Program-made: the position numbers and the translations under genes
NCBI GenBank assembly: GCA_902795195.1
Contig: CADBKF010000007.1
Coordinates: forward strand, 31,228 to 95,227
Direction: 5' to 3'
Source of the DNA: Oscillospiraceae bacterium
Lineage (GTDB): Bacteria > Bacillota > Clostridia > Oscillospirales > Oscillospiraceae
Length of the DNA stretch: 64,000 nt
Notes under the pieces: generated by a model
What the model was told of the DNA's origin: nothing
What the model saw: only the letters and a program-made list of their open reading frames with translations
Databases searched by the model: none
Part shown: positions 55,080 to 64,000 of the stretch, one piece after another
How positions within the stretch are numbered: position 1 is the first letter of the stretch
How the letters are laid out: each line of letters opens with the position of its first letter

Positions 55080-55916
55080 TTATGCAGCGGGCTCGAGCAC
55101 CTCATCCGGGGCGGTGTCCACGCCCTCCTCCACGTTCAGCGCGTCCAGATCCAGGCCCTCGGCATAGTGGCTGGCGCAGTAGGAGCAGATCGCGGTGCGG
55201 CCGGATTCGATGGCCTCGGTGACGGTGCCGGTGTAGAGCGTGGCCGAGTCGCGGATGTGATAGCACTCGGTGCTCAGATGGTACTTGTGGCCGAAGGTGG
55301 ACCAGTACACGTCGTCGGTGATGCTCTGCTCGGCCTCTTCCTTCTGCTCAGCGGTGATGGGATGGAAGTCGGCGGAGGCAACGCCCGTGATCAGCAGGGC
55401 CACGATCGCGATGATGGAGACGATGATCTTGGATTTCTTGTCGAGCTTCTTGTCCTTCAGCAGGGCCACGATCAGCGGGATGAAGCAGATGCAGGCCATG
55501 ATGACGCCCATCTCGCTCCACAGGTAGAACAGGAACTTGTTCTTGCCGCTCATGGGCTTGATGCGGTTGGCCTTCTTCCAGAGCTGGGCGGCGACGATGG
55601 CGAGGATCAGATCCAGCACGATGAACAGGATCAGGGAGATCACGGCGTTGGTGTTGCCGTTGCGGGTGAAGCGGATGACGAAGTTCTTCGTCAGGGCCAT
55701 GATCGCGAAGACCTCGCACAGGATGGCCAGCGCCCACAGAACGAAGGCGATGATGCGATAGACGAGGGAATTGCCCTTGACGGGCTCCGCCTGGACGACG
55801 GTCTGCGCGGGCTTTTTGGCTGCCTCAGCGGTCTGGGCCTTTTTTGCGGTCTTGGCTTCCTCGGCGGCGGGCTTGATCTCCTGGCCGTCGGAAGCGCGCA
55901 CAATTTTCTGAGCCAT
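55080..55916 (-). CDS. membrane protein with C-terminal Cys/His motif
   Basis: A 278-residue protein. After a charged Ala/Lys-rich N-terminus there are four transmembrane helices (about residues 51-74, 88-112, 125-152, 163-182). The C-terminal domain has YHLSTECYHIRDSATLYTGTVTEAIESGRTAICSYCA, which fits the recurrent Y-H-x3-C...G-x3-C-x2-C zinc-site pattern of small bacterial extracytoplasmic or nuclease-linked domains. The protein family was not recognised. GGAAGAG precedes the ATG. Confidence 0.75.
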   Translation of the reverse strand: MAQKIVRASDGQEIKPAAEEAKTAKKAQTAEAAKKPAQTVVQAEPVKGNSLVYRIIAFVLWALAILCEVFAIMALTKNFVIRFTRNGNTNAVISLILFIVLDLILAIVAAQLWKKANRIKPMSGKNKFLFYLWSEMGVIMACICFIPLIVALLKDKKLDKKSKIIVSIIAIVALLITGVASADFHPITAEQKEEAEQSITDDVYWSTFGHKYHLSTECYHIRDSATLYTGTVTEAIESGRTAICSYCASHYAEGLDLDALNVEEGVDTAPDEVLEPAA

Positions 55917-56077
55917 TTCTCTTCCTCCAGTGTCAAAATATTGGGGTTCAGCTGACTCTATTATCTATATAATGTAGTTTTTTGTCAATAGGTTTGCGAA
56001 AAAATCTTTCTCTCCCGCGCCGAAAACGTATATGCCGCAGCCACACGGCATATTCTTTGACGACAGGGAGGTAGACC

Positions 56078-56329
56078 ATGCGCGAGAACATTGACCGGCG
56101 AGCCTGTGATCTGGCTGTGTACCTGATAGAGCATCAAGCCACCGTGCGCAGCACGGCAAAGCACTTCGGGATCTCCAAGTCCACGGTCCACAAGGACCTG
56201 ACCCAGCGGCTGGAGAAAGTGAACCGCAGCCTGTATCTGCAGGTACAGGTCTGCCTTGCGCGCAACAAGGCCGAACGCCACCTCCGCGGCGGCGCGGCCA
56301 CCCGGCGAAAATACAAAAAACCGCTCTGA
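56078..56329 (+). CDS. spoIIID: sporulation transcriptional regulator SpoIIID
   Basis: SpoIIID is the mother-cell DNA-binding regulator that acts after SigE. The 83-residue protein is canonical: ENIDRRACDLAVYLIEHQATVRSTAKHFGISKSTVHKDLTQRL contains the helix-turn-helix, and a basic C-terminal helix follows. GACAGGGAGG precedes the ATG. A terminator overlaps the last codons. It shows that a sporulation programme is, or recently was, encoded. Confidence 0.96.
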   Translation: MRENIDRRACDLAVYLIEHQATVRSTAKHFGISKSTVHKDLTQRLEKVNRSLYLQVQVCLARNKAERHLRGGAATRRKYKKPL

Positions 56330-56344
56330 GAGCGGTTTTTTGTA
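56313..56344. terminator. bidirectional terminator shared by spoIIID and gpmI
   Basis: ACAAAAAACCGCTCT and its complement AGAGCGGTTTTTTGT form an almost perfect palindrome that includes the spoIIID stop codon. Confidence 0.88.
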
Positions 56345-56354
56345 TACTTGGGAA

Positions 56355-57923
<1,569 letters not shown>

Positions 57924-58172
57924 GTTGGAAATCCTCCATATTTTATATCCATATTATTTTACATGATTTTTCCGTGGGGTGCAATAGTTTTCTGCGGAAA
58001 TTTGGACTTGCTGAGGCAAATGAAAAAATGAAACTATGAAAAAATGAAAGAATTACGGTATCCCTTCGGGATATATTTAAAATTTTTTCATATTGCGATA
58101 TGAAAAACACCACAATTTTTTCATTCTTTCACTCTTTCATTCTTTCATCAGGATTTGCTTGGCAAATCCTGA
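57924..58172. repeat. octamer-armed non-coding element
   Basis: ATGAAAAA-type octamers (58018-58053), the hairpin GGTATCCCTTCGGGATATAT (58058-58078), AAAAACACCACAATT near 58105, and inverted octamers CATTCTTT (58118-58150). The layout parallels 4470-4730. No gene. Confidence 0.6.
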
Positions 58173-58961
58173 TCAGTTTCCCGCTGCGCGATCGAAGTCG
58201 AATTTCGGGAACTGCACGCCCCGCAGGCGCAGAATTGCGCGATAGGGGTAGTAGCGGTTCAAATAGTATTCCTCGAACCACTCGTAGGTGGCCTCGGGCA
58301 GCTGGCGCAGCTCGGGGGCATCGACCCGGAACAGCTCGAAGGTGCGCCGGTCGCCGGAGATGAGTGCGGCGATCAGCTCCATCCGGCCCTCGCCCCGCAG
58401 CCGCTCGATGCAGGCGTCGAGGATCGTGGCGCAGGCGCGCTCGGATTCGTCTGCATAAAGCTCCTTCGTACCCAGCCAGTAGAGAAAATCATGCAGCCGC
58501 AGCTCCCTGCGTACCGTCACCTGCGAGAGCCGGAAGAAGGCCAGCTCGTCCTCGCGCAGCAGGACGTCGATCAGGTATTCGATCAGCGCATCCTCCAGCG
58601 CCAGGCAGTCGAGGAAGGCCTCGTAGGCGTTTTGCTTTGGCGATGCGGGAGCATCCGGCTGCGACGCCTGGTCAGCGGGCGCTGCTTGCGGGGCGTCGGG
58701 GACGCCGCCCCCTACAGACGATCTTGCAGCCTGCACCAGGGCCTGGGGGTCAAACGCGTCATATATCTGTTGCGGGATCTCCGTCCCCTCGGCAGCCGCG
58801 CAGCGGCGGACAAATTCGGGAATGCCGATTTTTGCGATTTTCTGCTGCAGATCCATCGCCTTTTCGGTCTCGTCCGCGCCCTCGGCGGAGAAGCCCTCCA
58901 CCGTCAGCGTCCCTTCGCAGACCGCGGTCAGATAGCGCAGATAATAAGTAAACAATTCCAT
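58173..58961 (-). CDS. hypothetical protein with in-frame repeat
   Basis: A 262-residue soluble, mostly helical protein with no recognised family. The ATG at 58961 (MELFTYYLRYLTAVCEG) is supported by GAGGTG upstream. Around residues 90-115 the sequence SSVGGGVPDAPQAAPADQASQPDAP is low in complexity. It is encoded by a GTAGGGGGCGGCGTCCCCGA palindrome (58697-58719), a type of repeat otherwise seen between genes (for example 59908-59932). The flanking parts look globular, so the repeat seems to have been tolerated as a linker. Confidence 0.7.
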   Translation of the reverse strand: MELFTYYLRYLTAVCEGTLTVEGFSAEGADETEKAMDLQQKIAKIGIPEFVRRCAAAEGTEIPQQIYDAFDPQALVQAARSSVGGGVPDAPQAAPADQASQPDAPASPKQNAYEAFLDCLALEDALIEYLIDVLLREDELAFFRLSQVTVRRELRLHDFLYWLGTKELYADESERACATILDACIERLRGEGRMELIAALISGDRRTFELFRVDAPELRQLPEATYEWFEEYYLNRYYPYRAILRLRGVQFPKFDFDRAAGN

Positions 58962-58984
58962 GGCTGCACCTCGTTTCTGATCCG

Positions 58985-59044
58985 ATTCTAGCACAGATTG
59001 TTTACAATTTCAATGTTGACTTGCAGCGGGAATGGGAATATAAT
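58985..59044. promoter_or_regulatory. overlapping divergent promoters
   Basis: Plus strand: TTGACT (59016-59021) and TATAAT (59039-59044), 17 bases apart, for hypB. Minus strand: TTGAAA (59013-59008) and TAGAAT (58990-58985), 17 bases apart, for the hypothetical gene. The two -35 boxes nearly touch. Confidence 0.65.
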
Positions 59045-59073
59045 TGATAAAAACTGAGAAAAGAGGCATTTTT

Positions 59074-59745
59074 ATGGGCAATGTTCGCATCATAGAGATC
59101 AAGGAGAGCGTCTTTGCGGACAACGACCGCGAGGCCGACCGCGTCCGCGGGGCGCTCAAGGCGCAGAACACCTTCCTTCTGAACCTCATGTCCTCGCCCG
59201 GTTCGGGCAAGACCACGACCTTGCTGCGCACCATCGAGGCGCTCAAGGACGATCTGAAGATCGGCGTCATGGAGGCCGACATCGATTCGGACGTGGACGC
59301 GGAGAAGATCGCGACCACTGGCGTGAAGAGCATCCAGCTCCATACCGGCGGCATGTGCCACCTCGACGCGGGCATGACCGAGCAGGGCCTGCAGCAGATC
59401 GGCACCGAGGATCTGGACCTGGTGGTGCTCGAGAACGTGGGAAACCTGGTCTGCCCGGCGGAATTCGACACCGGCGCGGTCAAAAACGCGATGATCCTGT
59501 CCGTGCCCGAGGGACACGACAAGCCGCTCAAATATCCCCTGATCTTCACGGTCTGCGACGTTCTGATCATCAACAAGATTGACGTCCTGCCGTATTTTGA
59601 CTTTGACATGGACAAGGTCGTGGAGTACGCCCACCGCCGCAACCCCAAGCTGAAGATTTTCCCCATCTGCGCCAAGACCGGCGAGGGCGTTCAGGCTTGG
59701 GCCGACTGGCTCAAAGCCGAGGTCCGCAGCTGGCAGGAAGGGTAA
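59074..59745 (+). CDS. hypB: hydrogenase/urease nickel incorporation GTPase HypB
   Basis: HypB is the SIMIBI GTPase that loads nickel into [NiFe]-hydrogenase with HypA. The 223-residue protein has the P-loop MSSPGSGKTT, switch and metal region MEADIDSDVDAEKIATTG, HTGGMCHLDAGM (Cys/His metal site) and INKIDVLPYFDFD. There is no N-terminal His-rich or CxxCGC nickel-storage segment. No hypA, hypCDEF, hydrogenase or urease genes are near. The ATG at 59074 follows AAGAGG. Confidence 0.93.
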   Translation: MGNVRIIEIKESVFADNDREADRVRGALKAQNTFLLNLMSSPGSGKTTTLLRTIEALKDDLKIGVMEADIDSDVDAEKIATTGVKSIQLHTGGMCHLDAGMTEQGLQQIGTEDLDLVVLENVGNLVCPAEFDTGAVKNAMILSVPEGHDKPLKYPLIFTVCDVLIINKIDVLPYFDFDMDKVVEYAHRRNPKLKIFPICAKTGEGVQAWADWLKAEVRSWQEG

Positions 59746-59747
59746 TT

Positions 59748-60021
59748 GAGAGTTGAAAGTGGAAAGTTGACAGTGGACAGTTGAGGGACGACCCGTAGCG
59801 CGGGCTACCAGCCCGCCCAACTGACGTTCCGGCCTCGGTGCACCTCGTAGGGGCGACCCGTAGCGCGGGCTACCAGCCCGCCCAACTAACGTTCCGGCTT
59901 CCGGTGCACCTCGTAGGGGCCGGCGTCCCCGACGGCCCGCCGCTGCCGCTGATTTGAAGCGCAAATGAAACATCCCTGCCGCAGCCGATGGGCCGCGAGT
60001 TGAAATATAGAGGGTGACAAT
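59748..60021. repeat. heptamer tract plus tandem 65-bp duplication
   Basis: TTGAAAG/TGGAAAG/TTGACAG/TGGACAG heptamers at 59748-59786 are followed by two copies of a 65-66 bp unit (59790-59854 and 59855-59920). Each copy carries GTAGCGCGGGCTACCAGCCC and CGTTCCGGC. A GGCGTCCCCGACGGCC palindrome follows. No gene. Confidence 0.75.
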
Positions 60022-61650
60022 ATGGAAGATTTATTTGATTTTGACCGGGAGGGTGAAATACCGATCGAGGAAACGCCCATCGAGGCGATTGCGCCGGAAG
60101 CTGAACAACCCGTGCAGCAGCCCGATGCGCTTGTTCCGACTGCCGAACCGCCCGCGGAGCCGACCGAAGCGCGTGCGCCGGAACCTGAAGCACCCGCACC
60201 GGCTACCGAACCGGCCGTGGAGCAGACAGCAAGCTCCGATCCTGTCATTCTGAGCGCCAGCGAGAAATCTCAGCCCCAGGCGCAGGCGGCCCAGGCTGCG
60301 GCAAATCCCTATGCACCGCCCCAGCAGGCAGCTTATGCACCGCCCCAGCAGGCAGCTTATGCACCGCCCCAGCAGGCGGCTTATGCCCGGCCGACTGTGC
60401 CGCCGACGATCGACTCTGCGCGGCCTGCGCCGGCATATGCCCGTCCCTACGCCGCCCAGCAGCCGCAGACCGTCCAGCCCAAAAAGCGCTCGCTCGGCTG
60501 GGTCTGGCTCATCATCGGCCTGCTGGTGGGCTTTGCGCTGGGCTTCCTCGCCGCGCAGCTGACGCAGTCCGGCAGCCGCCGCGCCGCTGTCTCTCAGCAG
60601 CCTGCAAAGGGCGATCTGCAGGAGCAGATCCAGATCGCGGGCGACGCCGCCATCCCCACGGCCCCGTCGCAGGTCTATAGCAAGAACCTGGCCTCGGTCG
60701 TCGGCATCGCCAGCGAGACCCAGACCAACGCCTGGGGCCAGCAGTCCGCGGTGGCGAGCGTCGGCACCGGCTTTGTCATCACCGAGGACGGCTATATTCT
60801 CACCAACTACCACGTGGTGGAGGGCGACGGCACCGTGACCGTCATGCTCAGTGACGGCCGGGAGCTGCCGGCCACGCTCGTGGGCTACGACAGCGAGATC
60901 TGCGACATCGCGCTGCTCAAGGTCGAGGCCAGCGGTCTGCAGCCCGTGACCTTCGGCGACTCGGACAAGCTGCTCGTCGGCGAGCAGGTCTGCGCCATCG
61001 GCCACCCGTTGGGCGAGCTGACCTACACGCTGACCGTCGGCTACGTGAGCGCGAAGGACCGGCTCATCAACAGCGACGGCGCGCCGATCAACATGATGCA
61101 GACTGACTGCACCATCAACTCCGGCAACTCCGGCGGCCCGCTGTTTGACATGAACGGCAACGTGATCGGCATCACGACGGCCAAGTACTCCGGCACCACC
61201 ACGAGCGGCGCCTCGGTCGAGGGCATCGGCTTTGCGATCCCCATCAACGATGTGGTCGTTTTGCTGGACGACCTGCAGACCTACGGCTACCTTGCCACGC
61301 AGCCCTATCTCGGCATCAGCGTCCGCGTGGGCGGCGACAACGAGGGCGGCCCGGCCGGCGCCTATGTCAACGACACGCTTCCGGGCTATGCCGCGGAGGC
61401 CGCCGGCCTCAAGAGCGGCGACATCCTGACCCGCCTGGGAGACTATCCCATTGATTCCTACAACAGCCTCTCTGCGGCCCTGCGGCACTATCACGCGGGC
61501 GACACCGTGGAGCTGGAGGTCTGGCGCGACGGGAAGACCCTGACCATGGATCTGTCACTCGACGCCCGGCCGCACACGGAGCCCGAGGAGACCGAAGCGG
61601 CCGCCGAGCCGCAGCAGGGCATTCCGGGCTGGGGCTGGAGCTTCCCGTAA
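60022..61650 (+). CDS. HtrA/DegP-like membrane-anchored serine protease
   Basis: A 542-residue S1C protease with a PDZ domain. A long acidic, Pro/Gln-rich cytoplasmic N-terminus (residues 1-150) includes three APPQQAAY repeats (98-121). A transmembrane helix at about 158-180 follows, then the extracellular protease with His264 (TNYHVVEGD), Asp295 (EICDIALLK) and Ser370 (NSGNSGGPL). A PDZ domain lies at about 430-520. Residues 73-84 ([12 protein letters not shown]) are encoded by a TCATTCTGAG-type palindromic repeat otherwise found between genes. It probably handles misfolded exported proteins. Confidence 0.92.
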   Translation: MEDLFDFDREGEIPIEETPIEAIAPEAEQPVQQPDALVPTAEPPAEPTEARAPEPEAPAPATEPAVEQTASSDPVILSASEKSQPQAQAAQAAANPYAPPQQAAYAPPQQAAYAPPQQAAYARPTVPPTIDSARPAPAYARPYAAQQPQTVQPKKRSLGWVWLIIGLLVGFALGFLAAQLTQSGSRRAAVSQQPAKGDLQEQIQIAGDAAIPTAPSQVYSKNLASVVGIASETQTNAWGQQSAVASVGTGFVITEDGYILTNYHVVEGDGTVTVMLSDGRELPATLVGYDSEICDIALLKVEASGLQPVTFGDSDKLLVGEQVCAIGHPLGELTYTLTVGYVSAKDRLINSDGAPINMMQTDCTINSGNSGGPLFDMNGNVIGITTAKYSGTTTSGASVEGIGFAIPINDVVVLLDDLQTYGYLATQPYLGISVRVGGDNEGGPAGAYVNDTLPGYAAEAAGLKSGDILTRLGDYPIDSYNSLSAALRHYHAGDTVELEVWRDGKTLTMDLSLDARPHTEPEETEAAAEPQQGIPGWGWSFP

Positions 61651-61675
61651 GCGGCGAGGGAAGGGAGGATACCCC

Positions 61676-62773
61676 GTGCCATTTCAAATCATCCGAAACG
61701 ACATCACCAAGGTCTGCTGCGACGCGATCGTGAATGCGGCCAACCCCACGCTGCTGGGCGGCGGCGGAGTGGACGGCGCGATCCACAGCGCAGCCGGGCC
61801 CGAGCTTCTGGCTGAATGCCGGACCCTGGGCGGCTGCAAGACCGGCGAGGCCAAAATCACCCGCGGCTACCGCCTGCCGGCCCGGTACGTCATCCACACG
61901 GTGGGCCCCGTCTGGCAGGGCGGAGAGGCGGGCGAGGAGGCGCTGCTGCGCCGCTGCTACCGCAGCAGCCTGGCGCTGGCCATGGAACACGGCTGCGCGA
62001 GCGTGGCCTTTCCGCTCATTTCCGCGGGCGTCTACGGCTACCCGAAGGATCAGGCGATCGCTGTCGCCTGCGAGGAGATCCGCGGCTTCCTCGACGGGCT
62101 CGAGGACGAGCCGACGGTGTACCTGGTGGTCTTTGACCGCAGGAGCTTCCGCCTGAGCGAGACCCTCACGCGGGAGATTCAGTCGTTTATTGACGACGCC
62201 TATACCGCGCCCTTCGAGGCGGCTGAGGCCAGACGCGACCGGTGGAACAATAGCTCTGTCGCGCTGCCCCAGATCGCCGCGCCCATGCCCGATGCGGCCC
62301 CTGCGCCGAAGACCGCCGGGAAGAAGAAATCCGGCATCCTCGCAAGACCGGCCAAGGCCGTGCAGGAGGCGAAGGGCGCCCTCTGGGACGAGAGCTTTGC
62401 CAACGCCGAGCTGGAGAGCCTGCTGTCGCAGATGGATGAGAGCTTCACCCAGATGCTGCTGCGGAAGATCGACGAGTCCGGTATGACGGACGCCGGCTGC
62501 TACAAGAAGGCCAATGTCGACCGCAAGCTGTTCTCCAAGATCCGCAGCGACCTGCACTACAAGCCCAGCAAGGCCACGGCCATCGCCTTTGCCATTGCGC
62601 TGGAGCTTCCGCTGCGGGAGACGAACGAGCTGCTGCGCAAGGCGGGCTACGCCCTGTCGCCCAGCTCCAAATTTGACCTCATCATCGAGTACTTCATCCG
62701 CCGCGGCAACTACGACGTGTTTGCCATCAACGAGGCGCTCTTCGCCTTCGACCAGCCCCTTCTGGGCGGCTGA
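61676..62773 (+). CDS. macro-domain protein with C-terminal helical domain
   Basis: A 365-residue protein. Residues 1-175 are a macro domain ([54 protein letters not shown]), the ADP-ribose or O-acetyl-ADP-ribose binding fold. After a Pro/Lys linker, residues 255-365 form a helical domain ([37 protein letters not shown]) that I know from several Firmicutes signalling proteins as an HTH-like module. The start is GTG with GGGAGGAT upstream. The role could be removal of ADP-ribose marks; the fused domain suggests regulated targeting. Confidence 0.88.
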   Translation: MPFQIIRNDITKVCCDAIVNAANPTLLGGGGVDGAIHSAAGPELLAECRTLGGCKTGEAKITRGYRLPARYVIHTVGPVWQGGEAGEEALLRRCYRSSLALAMEHGCASVAFPLISAGVYGYPKDQAIAVACEEIRGFLDGLEDEPTVYLVVFDRRSFRLSETLTREIQSFIDDAYTAPFEAAEARRDRWNNSSVALPQIAAPMPDAAPAPKTAGKKKSGILARPAKAVQEAKGALWDESFANAELESLLSQMDESFTQMLLRKIDESGMTDAGCYKKANVDRKLFSKIRSDLHYKPSKATAIAFAIALELPLRETNELLRKAGYALSPSSKFDLIIEYFIRRGNYDVFAINEALFAFDQPLLGG

Positions 62774-62775
62774 GC

Positions 62776-62815
62776 AAAAAAAGATCCTCTGCAAGCCTTG
62801 CAGAGGATCTTTTTT
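62776..62815. terminator. bidirectional terminator between macro-domain gene and ferredoxin
   Basis: AAAAGATCCTCTGCAAG and its complement CTTGCAGAGGATCTTTT flank two bases, followed by T and preceded by A tracts. Confidence 0.88.
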
Positions 62816-62827
62816 GTTCAGCTGAAA

Positions 62828-62995
62828 TTACAGCTCGATCGCCTCAACGGGGCAAGCGCCGGCGCAGGAGCCGCACTCGATGCACTGCTCAGCGTCGATG
62901 ACGTACTTGTCTTCGCCTTCGGAGATGATGCCCAGGGGGCAAGTGTCGGCGCAGGTGCCGCACTTGACGCAAGCGTCGGTAATCGTGTAAGCCAT
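62828..62995 (-). CDS. 2[4Fe-4S] ferredoxin
   Basis: A 55-residue clostridial-type ferredoxin. Two cluster motifs are visible, CVKCGTCADTCP and CIECGSCAGACP, each CxxCxxCxxxCP. The ATG at 62995 (MAYTITDACVK) follows GGAGGTAC; the stop is at 62828-62830. It is a likely electron acceptor for PFOR and similar enzymes. Confidence 0.96.
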   Translation of the reverse strand: MAYTITDACVKCGTCADTCPLGIISEGEDKYVIDAEQCIECGSCAGACPVEAIEL

Positions 62996-63133
62996 GTTTG
63001 TACCTCCATGCTTTTGGTTGTGAAGACGTTCCCGGACGGGTCCGTCGCTTCTAAGCTCATTTTAGCATACTTTTTGAAAAATGCAATGGAATTTTCAAGT
63101 TTTTTTATTCCATGGCGTGATTTTGTCCGGCAC

Positions 63134-64000
63134 TCACTGCAGGTGGTAGTGGATCAGCGTCAAGGCCACGTAGAACACGATCAGCCCGGCGAGGATCAGA
63201 CCCTGCTTGACGCGATGCTCGGTGAGCAGGCCCACGAACTCGCGCACTGCGGCGTTGGGCCAGAAGTACCACTTCGAGCGGCAGCCCATGCCCTGGGCGC
63301 GCATCTTGACCCGGCGGGCCTTGAGCCCGGCGCGGAAGACATGGTAATTCGTGGTGGCATAGGCGATTTTGCCATCCGTTTTTACGGCCAGGATCTTCTC
63401 CTTGGAAAAGGCCATGTTTTCCGCGGTGTCGGTGGAGCGGTCCTCCAGAATCAGCCGCGTCTCCGGCACGCCCTGGGCGAGCATGTAGCCCTTCATGCAC
63501 GCGGCCTCGGAGATGATCTCGTCTCTGCCCTGGCCGCCGGAGAGCACGAAGCTCGGCTGCTTGCCGGTTTCGAGCTCCTGCGCCCGGGCGAAGGCCAGCG
63601 CCCGGTCCATCCGGCCGCGCAGCAGGGGCGTGGGGGTGCCGTCCTTGCGGATGCCGCAGCCGAGGATGATGATGAAGTCCTTGTCACGGGCCGGCTCCAC
63701 GCGCACGGAGATCGCATCGGCGACCATGGTGCCGAGCAGCATGCACTCAAAATAGAGATACCCGGCCGCCAGGAAATTGGTGAACATATCGTGCAGCATG
63801 ACCTCGGTCACAGAGCCGGAGACGAAATAATCGAGCGCGTAGATGACGGCGTTGCCTGCCAGCAGCAGCACGGCCAGCACAATACCCAGCACATTGACGA
63901 AGCGGAAGCCCTCGTGCCGGATGAGCGACACATTGGAGACCACCAGCGCAATCGAGAACACCAGCAGGAACGGAGAGCTGAAGAGAATATAGGTCTTGGC
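63134..64000 (-). CDS. YdcF/DUF218-type membrane protein, 5' end outside window
   Basis: At least 288 residues. The frame is open to the window edge; a GTG at 63961 could be read as a start, but hydrophobic sequence continues in frame beyond it. N-terminal membrane helices (FVNVLGIVLAVLLLAGNAVIYAL, NFLAAGYLYFECMLLGTMVADA) precede a DUF218 domain (KDFIIILGCGIRKDGTPTPLLRGRMDRAL, VLSGGQGRDE, EDRSTDTAENMAFSKE, YATTNYHVFRAG). A C-terminal helix (GLILAGLIVFYVALTLI) closes it. Relatives (ElyC, SanA, YdcF) act in envelope processes; the substrate is unknown. Confidence 0.88.
   Translation of the reverse strand, partial: AKTYILFSSPFLLVFSIALVVSNVSLIRHEGFRFVNVLGIVLAVLLLAGNAVIYALDYFVSGSVTEVMLHDMFTNFLAAGYLYFECMLLGTMVADAISVRVEPARDKDFIIILGCGIRKDGTPTPLLRGRMDRALAFARAQELETGKQPSFVLSGGQGRDEIISEAACMKGYMLAQGVPETRLILEDRSTDTAENMAFSKEKILAVKTDGKIAYATTNYHVFRAGLKARRVKMRAQGMGCRSKWYFWPNAAVREFVGLLTEHRVKQGLILAGLIVFYVALTLIHYHLQ

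Overview
The window reads as a chromosomal segment of a GC-rich, anaerobic, gut-type Clostridia, probably Oscillospiraceae or a relative. The grounds are the Firmicutes form of L27 with its Prp protease, CIRCE and S-box regulation, SpoIIID and sporulation-type sigma factors, pyruvate:ferredoxin oxidoreductase, AGGAGG-type ribosome binding sites and sigma-A promoters. Genus is inference; there is no rRNA or tRNA gene to anchor it.

Layout. 1-4.4 kb: a split chromate transporter, ruvC-ruvA-ruvB, a SigH-like sigma factor and a zinc-ribbon protein. 4.7-8.5 kb: a CBS-containing family II pyrophosphatase, divergent from a serine-palmitoyltransferase-like enzyme plus SDR pair. 8.8-12.4 kb: nifJ (PFOR), interrupted by a frameshift at an apparent deletion. 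12.7-21.3 kb: envelope and housekeeping genes (tagA-like, tmk, DJ-1, mltG, U32 peptidase, S-box-metK, Nif3, apgM, exonuclease). 21.5-24.9 kb: a CofE-like protein and purine salvage (hpt, xpt, a GuaA lacking its glutaminase domain). 25-34 kb: repeat-rich DNA and a glycoside locus (GPH symporter, AraC regulator, GH3, GH43). 33.9-36.3 kb: an AT-rich island (below). 36.5-45 kb: GNAT, secG, prfB, rplU-prp-rpmA, a RAYT transposase with its REP array, obgE, a zinc-ribbon protein, rlmI and galE. 45-64 kb: a TTD14-like protein, a truncated sigG, hsp20 under CIRCE, pgsA, a short Clp ATPase, an antiporter-MgtC pair, spoIIID, gpmI, hypB, an HtrA protease, a macro-domain protein, a ferredoxin and a YdcF-type protein.

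The standout is 33.9-36.3 kb. A TnpB/Cas12-like RuvC nuclease of 509 residues (TTG start, no zinc-ribbon cysteines) is followed by about 200 nt of hairpin-rich non-coding DNA. After that comes a compact CRISPR-like array: five 33-nt repeats, a degenerate sixth, and five unrelated spacers of 33-36 nt. No cas1, cas2 or tnpA is visible. A second structured, terminator-ended non-coding stretch lies just upstream of the nuclease promoter. The arrangement looks like a minimal type V system close to the TnpB-to-Cas12 transition.

The second theme is repeats. Intergenic tandem heptamers and octamers occur at many gene borders, often as inverted arms. Several palindromic families recur, and some copies sit in frame inside proteins (HtrA, the 58.2 kb hypothetical protein, RAYT). 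The truncation point of sigG coincides with a heptamer tract.
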